A DNA stretch of 64,000 nucleotides from Eubacteriales bacterium (GCA_028694155.1 JAQUTY010000010.1:1-64000); one strand, 5' to 3'. Shown: positions 42,436-51,626, numbered from the stretch's first letter. A program made the numbers and translations. Notes: generated from the sequence alone by a model not told the origin.

Positions 42436-44175
42436 TCACTCAATCGCGCCGAATGGGCATATCTGTGCGCACACCTTACAACCCACGCATAGTTGCGCAT
42501 CAATTTTTGCCTTGCCGTCCTCCATGAACACAGCAGGGCAGCCTGCCTTTAGGCACAGCTTGCACGCCCTGCATTTGTCAGCGTCTACCCTGCAAAGACC
42601 ACGCTCATGCTTAATCTTCTTTATCAGTAAACAGGGTCTGCGTGTGATGATTGCTGCAGGATCCTCGCTTGAAAGGGCATCGTCTACCGCCTTTTGCATC
42701 GCCGTCAAATCCTGCGGATCAACGATGAAAATGTTTTGGTAGCCAAAGCTTTTTAGAACGTCCTCTATCCTGATTGTGGGAGCAGGCTCGCCCAAAAGGT
42801 TCTCTCCGCTGCCCGGATTGTCCTGCTGTCCGGTCATTCCTGTAATGCTGTTGTCAAGCACGCAGGGTATGACATGACTGCGGTTGTAAAGAATCTCGGC
42901 AGCACCTGTCATGCCGCTGTGGAAAAACGTGGAATCGCCCAGAACTCCGAACACCTTGTGCCCGTTGTCGCCCATAGCTTCAAATGCCTTTGCCATGCCG
43001 TGCGCAACCGAAAACCCTCCGCCCATGCACACAACCGAGTCCATAGCATTAAGCGGTGCGGCGCAGCCCAGCGTATAGCAACCGATGTCGCCACAAATTA
43101 CAAAGTCCTTGCGCTTGCTCATTGTGTAGAAGAAGCCCCTGTGCGGACACCCCGGACAAAGTGCCGGCGGACGAGGGACAGCCACGCTGTCAACCTTGAC
43201 AGTTGCGGGCTTTTGTCCGTAAATCTCCTCGTTCAAACGCTGAGGGTTCTGCTCATATTGGTTGGAGATTAGCTCCTTGCCGATACATTCAATGCCTGCC
43301 GCCTTTATCTGCTCCTCCATGAAGGGCTCAAGCTCCTCAACGATATACAGCTTATCAACTTTCTTTGAAAATGCCTTAATCTTTTCCATCGGAAGCGGAT
43401 AGGTCATGCCCAGCTTCAAAAACGATGTGTCGGCAGGAAATACCTCCTTGGCGTACTGATAAGCGATAGACGCAGTTATAACGCCTATCTTTGTGCCGTT
43501 GATTTCCTCTGTGTTGAGTGGGCTTTGGTTTGAATATTTCTCAAGCTCCGCCAGCTTTGCTTCAAGCATGGGGCGATGTCGCTTTGCGTTTGCAGGGGTG
43601 CAAACAAACTTGGCAACATCACGCTTATAGGGTGCTGGCTCGTGCTCCTCACGCTCGCAAAACTCGACAAGGCTCTTGGAATGACAGATGCGTGTGGTCA
43701 TTCTGAAAAGAACAGGCAGGTCGAAACGCTCCGAAAGAGCAAACGCCTCCTTGATGAAGTCCTTGCACTCCTGACTGTCGGACGGTTCAATGAGGGGCAT
43801 CTTGGCAAATTTTGCATAGTAGCGATTGTCCTGCTCGTTCTGTGACGAGTGCATATCGGGGTCATCGGCCGATACTATCACAAAGCCGCCTCCCACTCCG
43901 TTATAGGTAGCAGTAAAGATTGGATCGGCCGCTACGTTTACGCCAACGTGCTTCATTGCTGTCATGCTGCGAACACCTGCGATTGATGCTCCGTATGCAA
44001 CCTCGGTGGCAACCTTTTCATTGGGCGCCCACTCGCAATAAACATGCTCACGGTATTGAGGAAGATTTTCGAATATCTCGGTGCTGGGTGTGCCCGGATA
44101 GGCAGAACCCACCTTCAATCCTGCTTCGAACGCTCCTCGTGCCGCCGCTTCGTTTCCTGTCATTAGATGCTTCAT
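42436..44175 (-). CDS. iorA: Indolepyruvate:ferredoxin oxidoreductase alpha subunit
   Basis: A 579-residue thiamine-diphosphate enzyme. It has an N-terminal pyrimidine domain (GLKVGSAYPGTPSTEIFE), a central TPP-binding region (CGDIGCYTLG, then GVLGDSTFFHSGMTGAAEILYN) and a C-terminal ferredoxin domain with two [4Fe-4S] motifs (CRACKLCLKAGC and CVGCKVCAQIC). It decarboxylates a 2-oxo acid and passes electrons to ferredoxin. It lies between ptb and iorB. Length is slightly short but complete. Confidence 0.95.
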   Translation of the reverse strand: MKHLMTGNEAAARGAFEAGLKVGSAYPGTPSTEIFENLPQYREHVYCEWAPNEKVATEVAYGASIAGVRSMTAMKHVGVNVAADPIFTATYNGVGGGFVIVSADDPDMHSSQNEQDNRYYAKFAKMPLIEPSDSQECKDFIKEAFALSERFDLPVLFRMTTRICHSKSLVEFCEREEHEPAPYKRDVAKFVCTPANAKRHRPMLEAKLAELEKYSNQSPLNTEEINGTKIGVITASIAYQYAKEVFPADTSFLKLGMTYPLPMEKIKAFSKKVDKLYIVEELEPFMEEQIKAAGIECIGKELISNQYEQNPQRLNEEIYGQKPATVKVDSVAVPRPPALCPGCPHRGFFYTMSKRKDFVICGDIGCYTLGCAAPLNAMDSVVCMGGGFSVAHGMAKAFEAMGDNGHKVFGVLGDSTFFHSGMTGAAEILYNRSHVIPCVLDNSITGMTGQQDNPGSGENLLGEPAPTIRIEDVLKSFGYQNIFIVDPQDLTAMQKAVDDALSSEDPAAIITRRPCLLIKKIKHERGLCRVDADKCRACKLCLKAGCPAVFMEDGKAKIDAQLCVGCKVCAQICPFGAIE

Positions 44176-44176
44176 T

Positions 44177-45058
44177 TTATCCTCCTATCACACAGCCTAA
44201 GGCTATTGACGACATTTTTGTTTCGGCGGTATCCGCCCTTGAAACAAGCACTATTGGTACCTTGGCTCCCACTACCACGCCTGCGCTTTTTGCACCCGAA
44301 AAGTATGTCAGCGTCTTGCCCATTACATTGCCTGCCTCATAGTTGGGAAACAGCAGAATATCCGCATCTCCGCCGCCCACTTGCTCAAAGTGCTTGTGCG
44401 CACACGCTGCCTTACTTATTGCCAAATCCAGTCCGACCGGCCCAATTATCGTCATTCCATATGGCGTAAAGCGATCGGTCATTGCTGCAATCTCATTTGC
44501 GTCCACGGTGGCAGGTATCTTGGGATTGACCTGTTCGGCTCCGCAAATGCAAGCGGCAGTCATTGTCTTGTAGCCCAACGAACTTAGCATCTTGGCGGCA
44601 TTCTCCAAAATATCCGCCTTCTGTTCCAATGTGGGCGCAACGTTCACGCCGCCGTCTGTATTGAAAAGCAATTTATCATAAATATCGGTTTCATACGCCA
44701 TGACGTGTGACAATAATTTTCCCGAACGAATCCCATTCTCCTTATTAAGAACGGCACGAATGAGCGTGCCGGTGGGCAAAATGCCCTTCATCAGACAATT
44801 TGCGGCTCCGTCACGAACGAGCTTGACGGCAATCTGTGCGCAATCCTCGTCCGTTTCTGCTTCCATGATAGGATAGGCAGCATCGGACATAAGCTCCTTT
44901 ATTGCCGTGCCATTGCCCACCAATATGGGCTTGCATAGTCCAGCCTTTGCCGCCGTATCCACGGCAGTCAGAACGTCCTTATCGTGTGCCGCCGCCACCG
45001 CTATGACCCTTGGCTCTCCTTTTTTTGCAAGTTCTATAATCTCACTGATGCTGCGCAT
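44177..45058 (-). CDS. ptb: Phosphate butyryltransferase-like enzyme
   Basis: A protein of about 293 residues of the phosphate acetyl/butyryltransferase family. Conserved segments are VDTAAKAGLCKPILVGNG, NCLMKGILPTGTLIRAVLN and TYFSGAKSAGVVVGAKVPIVLVSRAD. It converts acyl-CoA plus phosphate to acyl-phosphate. The ATG at 45058 has AAAGGAG upstream. Coupling to buk through a 17-base overlap supports the Ptb assignment over Pta. With iorAB, the acyl group may be aryl or branched rather than butyryl. Confidence 0.92.
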   Translation of the reverse strand: MRSISEIIELAKKGEPRVIAVAAAHDKDVLTAVDTAAKAGLCKPILVGNGTAIKELMSDAAYPIMEAETDEDCAQIAVKLVRDGAANCLMKGILPTGTLIRAVLNKENGIRSGKLLSHVMAYETDIYDKLLFNTDGGVNVAPTLEQKADILENAAKMLSSLGYKTMTAACICGAEQVNPKIPATVDANEIAAMTDRFTPYGMTIIGPVGLDLAISKAACAHKHFEQVGGGDADILLFPNYEAGNVMGKTLTYFSGAKSAGVVVGAKVPIVLVSRADTAETKMSSIALGCVIGG

Positions 45059-46112
45059 TTTTATACTCCTTTGCTTGCTCGCCATGCTTTACTCGAAGCG
45101 CACCGAGCGCAAGTGATTCCATCTCCGTCTCTCCTGCAATAATATACACGGGGGCAAGCCGTTCGACATAGCTTTTGATGCTGTTGCACAGCAGCTCGCT
45201 GTTTGCCATTCCTCCCGTCAAAACAATTCCGTCAACCTTGAACCTCAGCACCGCCGCCATTGCTCCAACGTCCTTGCAATGCTGGAACACGAGCGCATCG
45301 AAAATAAGTTTGGCTTCGGCGTCACCCTCTGCGGCACGACGCTCGACCTCACGGAAATCATTTGTTCCAAGATAAGAATATACACCTGCCTGGGAGCGAA
45401 TGCGCTGAGTAATCTCCTTTTGGCAAATGCCTGAAAAGCAGAGCTTGATTAGTGCCTGAACGGGAATGCTGCCGGCACGGTTTAGAGAAAAGCTGCCCTC
45501 ATCAAGAACGTTGAACAGATCCACTACTCGCCCATTTTCGTGCGCCGCTACCGATACTCCGCCTCCCATATGCACAACTATCAGATTTAGCTGCTCATAG
45601 GGCTTTCCAATTATCAAAGCTACTTTTCGTGCTGCTCCCTTTTGATTGAGCGCATGGAAATAGCTCTCACGTTCCATACCCCTAAGTCCTGAAACACGAG
45701 CCACATCAATCATTTCATCAACGCTCACCGGGTCTACAAAGTAGGCGTCAACACCATATTCATCAGACAGCTCCTTGCCAATGATTATTCCCAGGTTTGA
45801 AGCGTGTTCGCCGTAATTATTATTCATTACATCAAAAAGCACCCTCTTATCAATACGATAGGTGCCTGAGGGAATGTGCGCAATGAGTCCGCCTCTGCAG
45901 CTCATCGCATCAAAGTCTTTCATGTTATAGCCATTATCGGACAGCACACGCAAAATTAGTGCTTTGCGAAAATCCTTTTGCTCGGCAACGCAGCCAAACG
46001 GTGCAAGCTCCTTGGAGCTATGTTCGATGGTCGTTTTGAATGCCTGTCGCTCATCTTCAAAGACAGCGATTTTTGTTGAGGTCGCTCCCGGATTGATGAC
46101 TAGTATCCGCAT
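45042..46112 (-). CDS. buk: Butyrate kinase-like acyl kinase
   Basis: A 356-residue acetokinase-family protein. It has the N-terminal phosphate site ILVINPGATSTKIAVFED, VVHMGGGVSVAAHENGRVVD and the C-terminal VLTGGMANSELLCNSIKSYV. It transfers phosphate from acyl-phosphate to ADP, yielding ATP and the acid. It is the first gene of the buk-ptb-iorA-iorB-aminotransferase operon, and has a TTGACT/TAAGAT promoter. Length matches butyrate kinases and is shorter than acetate kinases. Confidence 0.94.
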   Translation of the reverse strand: MRILVINPGATSTKIAVFEDERQAFKTTIEHSSKELAPFGCVAEQKDFRKALILRVLSDNGYNMKDFDAMSCRGGLIAHIPSGTYRIDKRVLFDVMNNNYGEHASNLGIIIGKELSDEYGVDAYFVDPVSVDEMIDVARVSGLRGMERESYFHALNQKGAARKVALIIGKPYEQLNLIVVHMGGGVSVAAHENGRVVDLFNVLDEGSFSLNRAGSIPVQALIKLCFSGICQKEITQRIRSQAGVYSYLGTNDFREVERRAAEGDAEAKLIFDALVFQHCKDVGAMAAVLRFKVDGIVLTGGMANSELLCNSIKSYVERLAPVYIIAGETEMESLALGALRVKHGEQAKEYKNAQHQ

Positions 46113-46142
46113 GTATGACTCCTTGTATAAAAATGCAATTTC

Positions 46143-46171
46143 ATCTTATTCCAATTCGTCTCCATAGTCAA
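46143..46171 (-). promoter_or_regulatory. Sigma-A promoter of the buk-ptb-ior operon
   Basis: The minus strand reads TTGACT (46166-46171), a 17-base spacer and TAAGAT (46143-46148), 31 bases before the buk ATG. Confidence 0.68.
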
Positions 46172-46219
46172 CTGTTTGGCGGATTTATATAATATAATAT
46201 GATGGAAGGGTCGGTTCAA

Positions 46220-47416
46220 CTAATTTTTGTTGGCGTTGAAATCACGATACTCAATGTATGCATCATCGAACTTGTCGAGAAGCTCTTCGTTGGGATAGCT
46301 TATCGAGGCAGTAAGCTCGGAGTTTAGAATGTCCATAATCAATGCCGAGCGAACACCCTCAATATACTTTTCATATGGTGCTGCACCTGTCTGACCCTCA
46401 ACACGCATGAAGATATAATAGGTGGAGCCTACCTTCACTTCGTCCCATGCGCCAATCTCCATTTCAGCGGCCTTTCCAAAAATGGTGTTGTCATTATTAT
46501 CCATGAAGCAGTCGTTCTCGCCAATGGCATAGCCCTCCCCCACGTCCATGGTCTTAATAAACTCATCTTGATTAAGCTCGCTGTTTACATAGCTTTCAAA
46601 GCTCTCGCCTGCGTTAAGTGCGGCAACGATGGTGTCTTTGTCCGTTTGGCTGTCGGTCTTGATTGTGCGAACGAACAGGAAACCCTCCGGAATGTATAAG
46701 TAGCGATATGCGCTGTTTCCCGCTTGATAAGCCTTCTCATAGGTAGCATATGCTCCTGCACGGTATACGGACGCACTATTTTCCGTTATGGAAGCGTATC
46801 TGGTGCGAAGCTCCTCTTCCGAATATGGGCAGGTGTCCTCCGAAGAATAGTACTCATTTACAAGCGAATAACAAATATCCGCCTGCTTGCTCAAGGTTGC
46901 ATACTCCATGTATTCGCTCTGGGTCATTCCGATGGCGGATAGCTCATATTGAACGTAGACCTCGACCTGCGCATCCGTTGGCGTAGATTTTGTGTTTTCT
47001 ATTATGTATTTTCTGATGGAGTCCGCAAGATTATCAAGTGCCGCCTGACCTGCGGCATCTACCTGCGCCTGCTGCTCCTTTGAAAGCTCAAGTCCCAGCT
47101 CCTTAGCCTTTGCTGTGTATAGCACTTCCTGCGCACAAATGCCCAGTGTCGCCTCTCGAATCTGCAACGCTCCACTCTTGGAAGGGGTTGACGTGAAATA
47201 AGCGTCCCCTATCAAGGCATAGCGAGTTTGATATGTAAGGAAGCTCACGGTGCCAACACCCGTATCAATAATTGGCTTGTCAAGATCTTCACGAGTAAAG
47301 CCATATGCGTTCTTGACGGCAGGCTCCGCAGTGGGCTTGCTGTTGCCGGCAGATGAGCAGGCAATAAAAGATATGGCAAAGCAAAATGCAAGAAGAATGA
47401 CAAATGTTCGTTTCAT
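46220..47416 (-). CDS. SurA/PrsA-like peptidyl-prolyl isomerase-type lipoprotein
   Basis: A 398-residue lipoprotein with lipobox SFIAC (Cys20). A helical SurA_N-type chaperone region follows (EVLYTAKAKELGLELSKEQQAQVDAAGQAALDNL, then EVYVQYELSAIGMTQSEYMEYATL). The C-terminal parvulin-like domain has FLFVRTIKTDSQTDKDTIVAALNAGESFE. It probably assists folding of secreted proteins at the outer membrane face. Parvulin catalytic residues are not clear, so isomerase activity is uncertain. It has a near-consensus promoter of its own. Confidence 0.75.
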   Translation of the reverse strand: MKRTFVILLAFCFAISFIACSSAGNSKPTAEPAVKNAYGFTREDLDKPIIDTGVGTVSFLTYQTRYALIGDAYFTSTPSKSGALQIREATLGICAQEVLYTAKAKELGLELSKEQQAQVDAAGQAALDNLADSIRKYIIENTKSTPTDAQVEVYVQYELSAIGMTQSEYMEYATLSKQADICYSLVNEYYSSEDTCPYSEEELRTRYASITENSASVYRAGAYATYEKAYQAGNSAYRYLYIPEGFLFVRTIKTDSQTDKDTIVAALNAGESFESYVNSELNQDEFIKTMDVGEGYAIGENDCFMDNNDNTIFGKAAEMEIGAWDEVKVGSTYYIFMRVEGQTGAAPYEKYIEGVRSALIMDILNSELTASISYPNEELLDKFDDAYIEYRDFNANKN

Positions 47417-47445
47417 GAAGTACCTCTTTTTAAGTGATGAGACAT

Positions 47446-47474
47446 ATTATAGCGTTGGGTTGTGGTATTGTCAA
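47446..47474 (-). promoter_or_regulatory. Near-consensus sigma-A promoter of the lipoprotein gene
   Basis: The minus strand reads TTGACA (47469-47474), a 17-base spacer and TATAAT (47446-47451), both perfect hexamers, 30 bases before the ATG. Confidence 0.82.
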
Positions 47475-47481
47475 ATGAGCA

Positions 47482-50034
47482 CTAGTGCCTCGTCAGCTTT
47501 GAAAGGCGGCGCATACCCTCCTGCTCAAGATGAGCAAGAATCTTGGCTTGTGCATCGGTCTCAATGAGCTTTCTTGCCTGCTCAATGTTGCGGATAAAAC
47601 CATCGATGGCAACTTTTGAGCTTCGAATGTGCATGGCACCGTGCTTAACGCCCTCAATCATGCCGTTTGCATAGAAATCTGCTTCGGCGCATTGAAATGC
47701 AAAGCTGCGATATATATAAAACTCTTCATAACGATTGATTATGTCCTGCCACCCCTGCTTTGAAGTGGGTTTCAAAAGATAGGCTTGTGCATCGCCCTCG
47801 AGCCTCTGAAACTGTGCAAGCGCAAGAAGATACTCGTCGTTGGGTGCGGGAGACTGTGGATGCTCCAAAAGATATTTTTCCAGCGCAAGAGCGTCAAGCC
47901 ACATTGCAGGGCGCACGCCAACGCCGGTCTTTGCAGCCTCTACGCCATTAGAATTGACACAACCGTTTGGCTCGACCACCTTGACGCAACCGTTTTCATC
48001 GCCCTTGTCCGACAACCACCATGCGCTGTGTCCGTCAGAGTCCGCCAAAAGACCGCACAGGTGTGCATAGGTCGTGCCCTTGGCAATGCGATCCGTTTCA
48101 GCCGAATAAGCCTGCTCTATCTCGGCTTGGGTGAGCAAAAAGAACTTGTCGCCGTTGGAATTTGGGCAAATAAGAGCCTGCTCGTCTCCACTTAGCGCAT
48201 ACTCAATCGCCTCATGGTTGAGCATTTCATTGATAAACGATCTGTTCCATGAGCTGCTTCCCTCGGTGTCGAACGGAGAGGTCGTCAGAATGTTTTGGCT
48301 AAGGGCAAGAGCTTTGCCGTCATAAAAATCTATGATGCGCCATTTGATAGGTGCGCTCGCATAGTCCTTCCTCCCAAACTGCACATATACGCCCAGCTCA
48401 AAGACATCACCCGAAATTATCTCCTTGCGGTTGCGCTCGACATAGGGCAGGCGAACTACATCTATCTCGCTTTGCAAACGGCGAAGCTCGTGAATAGCTG
48501 CTCTGCGCTTTGTGCCGAACAGTCCGCCGTCCTTCTTATTTGGAAATGTGGCGATGAGATTTGCACGGCGTTCAAGCATAGGTCTTAGCTTGGCTTCATC
48601 GCCATCGTTTAGCAGCTTTATCTTCCGCTTATGCTCCATGTACTCGCTCCGGCGTTGCTCCAAAAGCTGCTGTTCTTCATTTGCTTTTATACGCGCTTGA
48701 GCTGCTTTTTTGCGGCAATCACGAGCCATGACAGGCGCATTTGAATACTCGCCCAAGTCAATAAACTTGCTTTCAAGGTCAAGCAGCTCCTTTTCGGAGG
48801 ACGCAGTAGACATGGCGGCAACGTTTTGCGAATATATTCGCTCGATATTGCTAAGTTTGATGCGCTCTAAAATGCTGCAATCGTAGCCTTCGATTTTTTC
48901 TTTATATTCTTCGTTTGCAAAGCGTAGTGCACGCTCGTAATTCTTGTCGCCGTCAAGCGGCTCGCTCTGAAAACCCAGCTGCTCCTCCTGTGTGACGGAA
49001 CGCTCAACCATGAGCTTGCCAATGTAGGCAGGGGCGCACTTGGCGTCCATGTCCAAAACACGCTCCAAATAGCGAGATGCGTTTAGAAAATCTCCATCCT
49101 CTAAAAAAAGATAGGCGCGTGCAAGAAGCGAATCAGCATTAGCGTTCGCACTTTCATTGGTAATTAGTGGGCTGCCCTTAATCATGGCTGAATGCAGCGC
49201 ACTCAATAGGGACGGCATGAAGTTTATCTTTGCTAAGTCGAGTGACGGAACATAGGACAGCTCCTCGGGCAAGTCGAACGAGTCAATATCTCGATAGCAG
49301 GGAATCAATACCCTGCTCTGATCCTGCGCCTGAATGTCAATAAAGCGTTCAAAAGCATTGCGAACATCAATGTTCTCGAACTGCATCGCATCAGTCCCAA
49401 CAAGAATCATCGCCCTTGCCGACCGCAATGCCGCATAGGCATAAACCTCGGGCTGACGAAGCTGCTGGTCGCGAACGGCCTGAAGATAATAGACCGTATA
49501 CTCTCGGCTGGTAAGCTGCATGAATAGGTCGGTCGCAACGCTTACGCTCTTGGGGCTGTCATCTGTGACAATATATATGTCGTAGGGCGGAATCTGCGCT
49601 GCCGCAGAAATAATCTGCTGCTGTGCCTCAAATATCCGCTGCGCCGATATTCTGAAATACTCGTTTCTTGGGTCATCAGTGGCCTGCAAGCAGGTGCGTA
49701 CATCGCTGTCAAGAAGGAATGACAGCTCAAGTGTGCGTCCCAAAATGGGCTTATTGGGAATGTCATAGGTGACGCCGTATCTGCACAATGCTCGGCAAAA
49801 ATGCGCCTCAAGATCATCTTCAAAGTCGGACAATATTCTGTCAAAGGCTCGAACACCTTTTAGATAGGCGCGAGTCATGCGAAAATGATTGCCACGCACA
49901 AACAGGTTGCTGCGGGCATAGTCCAACTCAAGCGGCAAGGATTGCTTGCCACCGCAGATGGAACAAGTCGCCATTCCCTCATTTTGACCAACGGACATTT
50001 CCGCACCACAGAATTTGCAACGTATGCTCGCCAT
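47482..50034 (-). CDS. Zinc-ribbon/TIR/TPR-like/DUF6273 multidomain protein
   Basis: A cytoplasmic protein of about 850 residues, with no signal peptide. Residues 1-40 form a zinc ribbon (C6, C9, C24, C27). Residues about 150-285 resemble a TIR domain: DIYIVTDDSPKSVSVATDLFMQL, then RSARAMILVGTDAM, VRNAFERFIDI and VLIPCYRDIDSFDLPEEL. TPR-like helices (about 290-430) and a charged coiled coil (about 440-540) precede a DUF6273 domain (about 546-713, FGRKDYASAPIKWRIIDF to GVGVRPAMWL). In related proteins I recall VKNEWSRF at the loop where this one has VRNAFERF. The usual catalytic Glu position would then be A227, with a Glu at 229. An NAD-cleaving role is therefore doubtful, and signalling is possible. 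Start: ATG at 50034 after AGGGGG. Confidence 0.72.
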   Translation of the reverse strand: MASIRCKFCGAEMSVGQNEGMATCSICGGKQSLPLELDYARSNLFVRGNHFRMTRAYLKGVRAFDRILSDFEDDLEAHFCRALCRYGVTYDIPNKPILGRTLELSFLLDSDVRTCLQATDDPRNEYFRISAQRIFEAQQQIISAAAQIPPYDIYIVTDDSPKSVSVATDLFMQLTSREYTVYYLQAVRDQQLRQPEVYAYAALRSARAMILVGTDAMQFENIDVRNAFERFIDIQAQDQSRVLIPCYRDIDSFDLPEELSYVPSLDLAKINFMPSLLSALHSAMIKGSPLITNESANANADSLLARAYLFLEDGDFLNASRYLERVLDMDAKCAPAYIGKLMVERSVTQEEQLGFQSEPLDGDKNYERALRFANEEYKEKIEGYDCSILERIKLSNIERIYSQNVAAMSTASSEKELLDLESKFIDLGEYSNAPVMARDCRKKAAQARIKANEEQQLLEQRRSEYMEHKRKIKLLNDGDEAKLRPMLERRANLIATFPNKKDGGLFGTKRRAAIHELRRLQSEIDVVRLPYVERNRKEIISGDVFELGVYVQFGRKDYASAPIKWRIIDFYDGKALALSQNILTTSPFDTEGSSSWNRSFINEMLNHEAIEYALSGDEQALICPNSNGDKFFLLTQAEIEQAYSAETDRIAKGTTYAHLCGLLADSDGHSAWWLSDKGDENGCVKVVEPNGCVNSNGVEAAKTGVGVRPAMWLDALALEKYLLEHPQSPAPNDEYLLALAQFQRLEGDAQAYLLKPTSKQGWQDIINRYEEFYIYRSFAFQCAEADFYANGMIEGVKHGAMHIRSSKVAIDGFIRNIEQARKLIETDAQAKILAHLEQEGMRRLSKLTRH

Positions 50035-50064
50035 AGTACCCCCTGTACATTCTTTCCTAGTTTC

Positions 50065-50093
50065 ATTATAGGTCAAAATCTCAAATGGGTCAA
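50065..50093 (-). promoter_or_regulatory. Sigma-A promoter of the TIR/DUF6273 gene
   Basis: The minus strand reads TTGACC (50088-50093), a 17-base spacer and TATAAT (50065-50070), 31 bases before the ATG. Confidence 0.75.
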
Positions 50094-50165
50094 CGGGAAC
50101 TTTTGCGCCCAGCCAATATTAAGTGCGGACTAATAAAATTGTCGAATAAAGACAGAATTTGGGGC

Positions 50166-50194
50166 TTGCAATTTGTGTCTAGAAGTGGTAAAAT
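50166..50194 (+). promoter_or_regulatory. Sigma-A promoter of the metK riboswitch transcript
   Basis: TTGCAA (50166-50171), a 17-base spacer and TAAAAT (50189-50194), just before the SAM-I aptamer. Confidence 0.72.
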
Positions 50195-50213
50195 CACGAT
50201 GAAAATTTGATAT

Positions 50214-50316
50214 TGCCTTATCAAGAGTGATTGAGGGACGGGCCCTATGAAATCCGGCAACCTGCTGAAAAATGTGTTGGTGCCAATTCCCGCAGCTTCG
50301 GCTGAAAGATGAGATT
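50214..50316 (+). ncRNA. SAM-I (S-box) riboswitch aptamer upstream of metK
   Basis: The S-box consensus is present: CTTATCAAGAG, GAGGGA, GGCCC-TATGAAA-TCCGGCAACC, GTGCCAATTCC and AGATGAGA. P1 pairs CTTATC with GATGAG using one G-U pair. The 3' strand of P1 can instead pair with CTCATC of the downstream terminator, so SAM binding should favour termination. This matches the known control of metK by its product. Confidence 0.95.
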
Positions 50317-50321
50317 GTTAT

Positions 50322-50350
50322 ATGCTCATCATTGATGAGCATTTCTTTTT
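50322..50350 (+). terminator. SAM-riboswitch expression-platform terminator
   Basis: ATGCTCATC, loop ATT and GATGAGCAT form a 9-bp perfect stem followed by TTCTTTTT. The competing antiterminator uses the GATGAG of aptamer P1. It lies 22 bases before the metK ATG. Confidence 0.92.
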
Positions 50351-50371
50351 AAGGCGAGGAAAGAGAAGAAA

Positions 50372-51550
50372 ATGGCAAAGACTCTATTTACAAGTGAATC
50401 TGTAACTGTCGGTCATCCCGACAAAATCTGCGATCAGCTATCCGATGCGGTTCTTGACGCAATGCTTGAGCATGACCCTTTGTCACGGGTCGCCTGCGAA
50501 TGTACCGTCACTACCGGTTTGGTGCTGGTGATGGGCGAAATCACCACGGAATGCTATGTTGACATTCCATCGCTGGTCAGAAAAACCATCTGCGATATTG
50601 GCTATAACCGTGCAAAATTCGGCTTTGACGGCAGCACCTGCGGAATTATCATGGCTCTTGATTCGCAATCTGAGGACATTGCTCTTGGCGTCAATGAATC
50701 GCTTGAGCATAAAAGCGGTATCGAGAATGACGAGCTGGACATTGGTGCCGGCGATCAGGGCATGATGTTTGGCTATGCCTGCGATGAAACGGACGAGCTG
50801 ATGCCTCTGCCCATCTCCCTTGCTCATGCACTCACCCGCAAGCTCACAGCTTTGAGGCAGGACAGCATTTTGAATTATCTGCGTCCTGACGGCAAAGCGC
50901 AGGTGACGGTTGCATACGAAAACGGAGTTCCCACGCACGTTGATACCGTGGTCGTATCCACTCAGCATGACGAACACGTCACGCAGGCGCAACTGCACGA
51001 CGACATCGCCAAGCTCGTTGTCAAGGCGGTTATTCCATCGGAGCTGCTGACCGATAGCACCCGCATACTGGTCAATCCAACAGGACGCTTCGTTATTGGC
51101 GGCCCCAAGGGCGACTCAGGTCTGACAGGCAGAAAGATCATCGTGGACACCTACGGCGGTTATGCTCGTCACGGCGGCGGTTGCTTCTCCGGCAAGGATC
51201 CAACAAAGGTAGATCGCAGCGCAGCTTACATGGCACGATACATCGCAAAGAATATCGTTGCTGCAAAGCTGGCAAAGCGTTGTGAGATTCAGCTTGCCTA
51301 CGCTATCGGCGTGGCAAACCCTGTTTCGGTGCTTGTAGATACTCAGGGCACAGGCGCATACTGTGATGAAAAAATTGCAGATGCAGTGCAAAAGGTGTTC
51401 GACCTTCGACCTGCTGCCATCATAAAGGCACTTGATTTGAGGCGACCCATATACCTTGAGACTGCCAAAAACGGACACTTTGGCAACCCGTCCTTCTCTT
51501 GGGAGAAAACTGACAAAATTGCAGAATTACTGGCTGCACTTAATGACTAA
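50372..51550 (+). CDS. metK: S-adenosylmethionine synthetase
   Basis: A 392-residue MetK of normal length. It carries the ATP-binding motifs [17 protein letters not shown] and [12 protein letters not shown], the P-loop-like [22 protein letters not shown] and [17 protein letters not shown]. It makes SAM from Met and ATP with release of PPi and Pi. Expression is controlled by the SAM-I riboswitch and terminator just upstream. It is convergent with gap and shares a bidirectional terminator. GAGGAAAGAG precedes the ATG. Confidence 0.98.
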   Translation: MAKTLFTSESVTVGHPDKICDQLSDAVLDAMLEHDPLSRVACECTVTTGLVLVMGEITTECYVDIPSLVRKTICDIGYNRAKFGFDGSTCGIIMALDSQSEDIALGVNESLEHKSGIENDELDIGAGDQGMMFGYACDETDELMPLPISLAHALTRKLTALRQDSILNYLRPDGKAQVTVAYENGVPTHVDTVVVSTQHDEHVTQAQLHDDIAKLVVKAVIPSELLTDSTRILVNPTGRFVIGGPKGDSGLTGRKIIVDTYGGYARHGGGCFSGKDPTKVDRSAAYMARYIAKNIVAAKLAKRCEIQLAYAIGVANPVSVLVDTQGTGAYCDEKIADAVQKVFDLRPAAIIKALDLRRPIYLETAKNGHFGNPSFSWEKTDKIAELLAALND

Positions 51551-51577
51551 TTGAACAAGCAATGCTCTGTTGGGCGA

Positions 51578-51626
51578 TAAAAAGGTTCGAACCCTTACAA
51601 TTTGTAATTGGGGGCTCGAACCTTTG
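51578..51626. terminator. Bidirectional terminator between metK and gap
   Basis: AAAGGTTCGAACCC pairs with GGGGGCTCGAACCTTT across a 15-base loop. TTTGTTG follows on the plus strand (metK side) and TTTTTATC on the minus strand (gap side). The left arm contains the GGTTCGAACC motif shared with 55127-55146. Confidence 0.82.
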
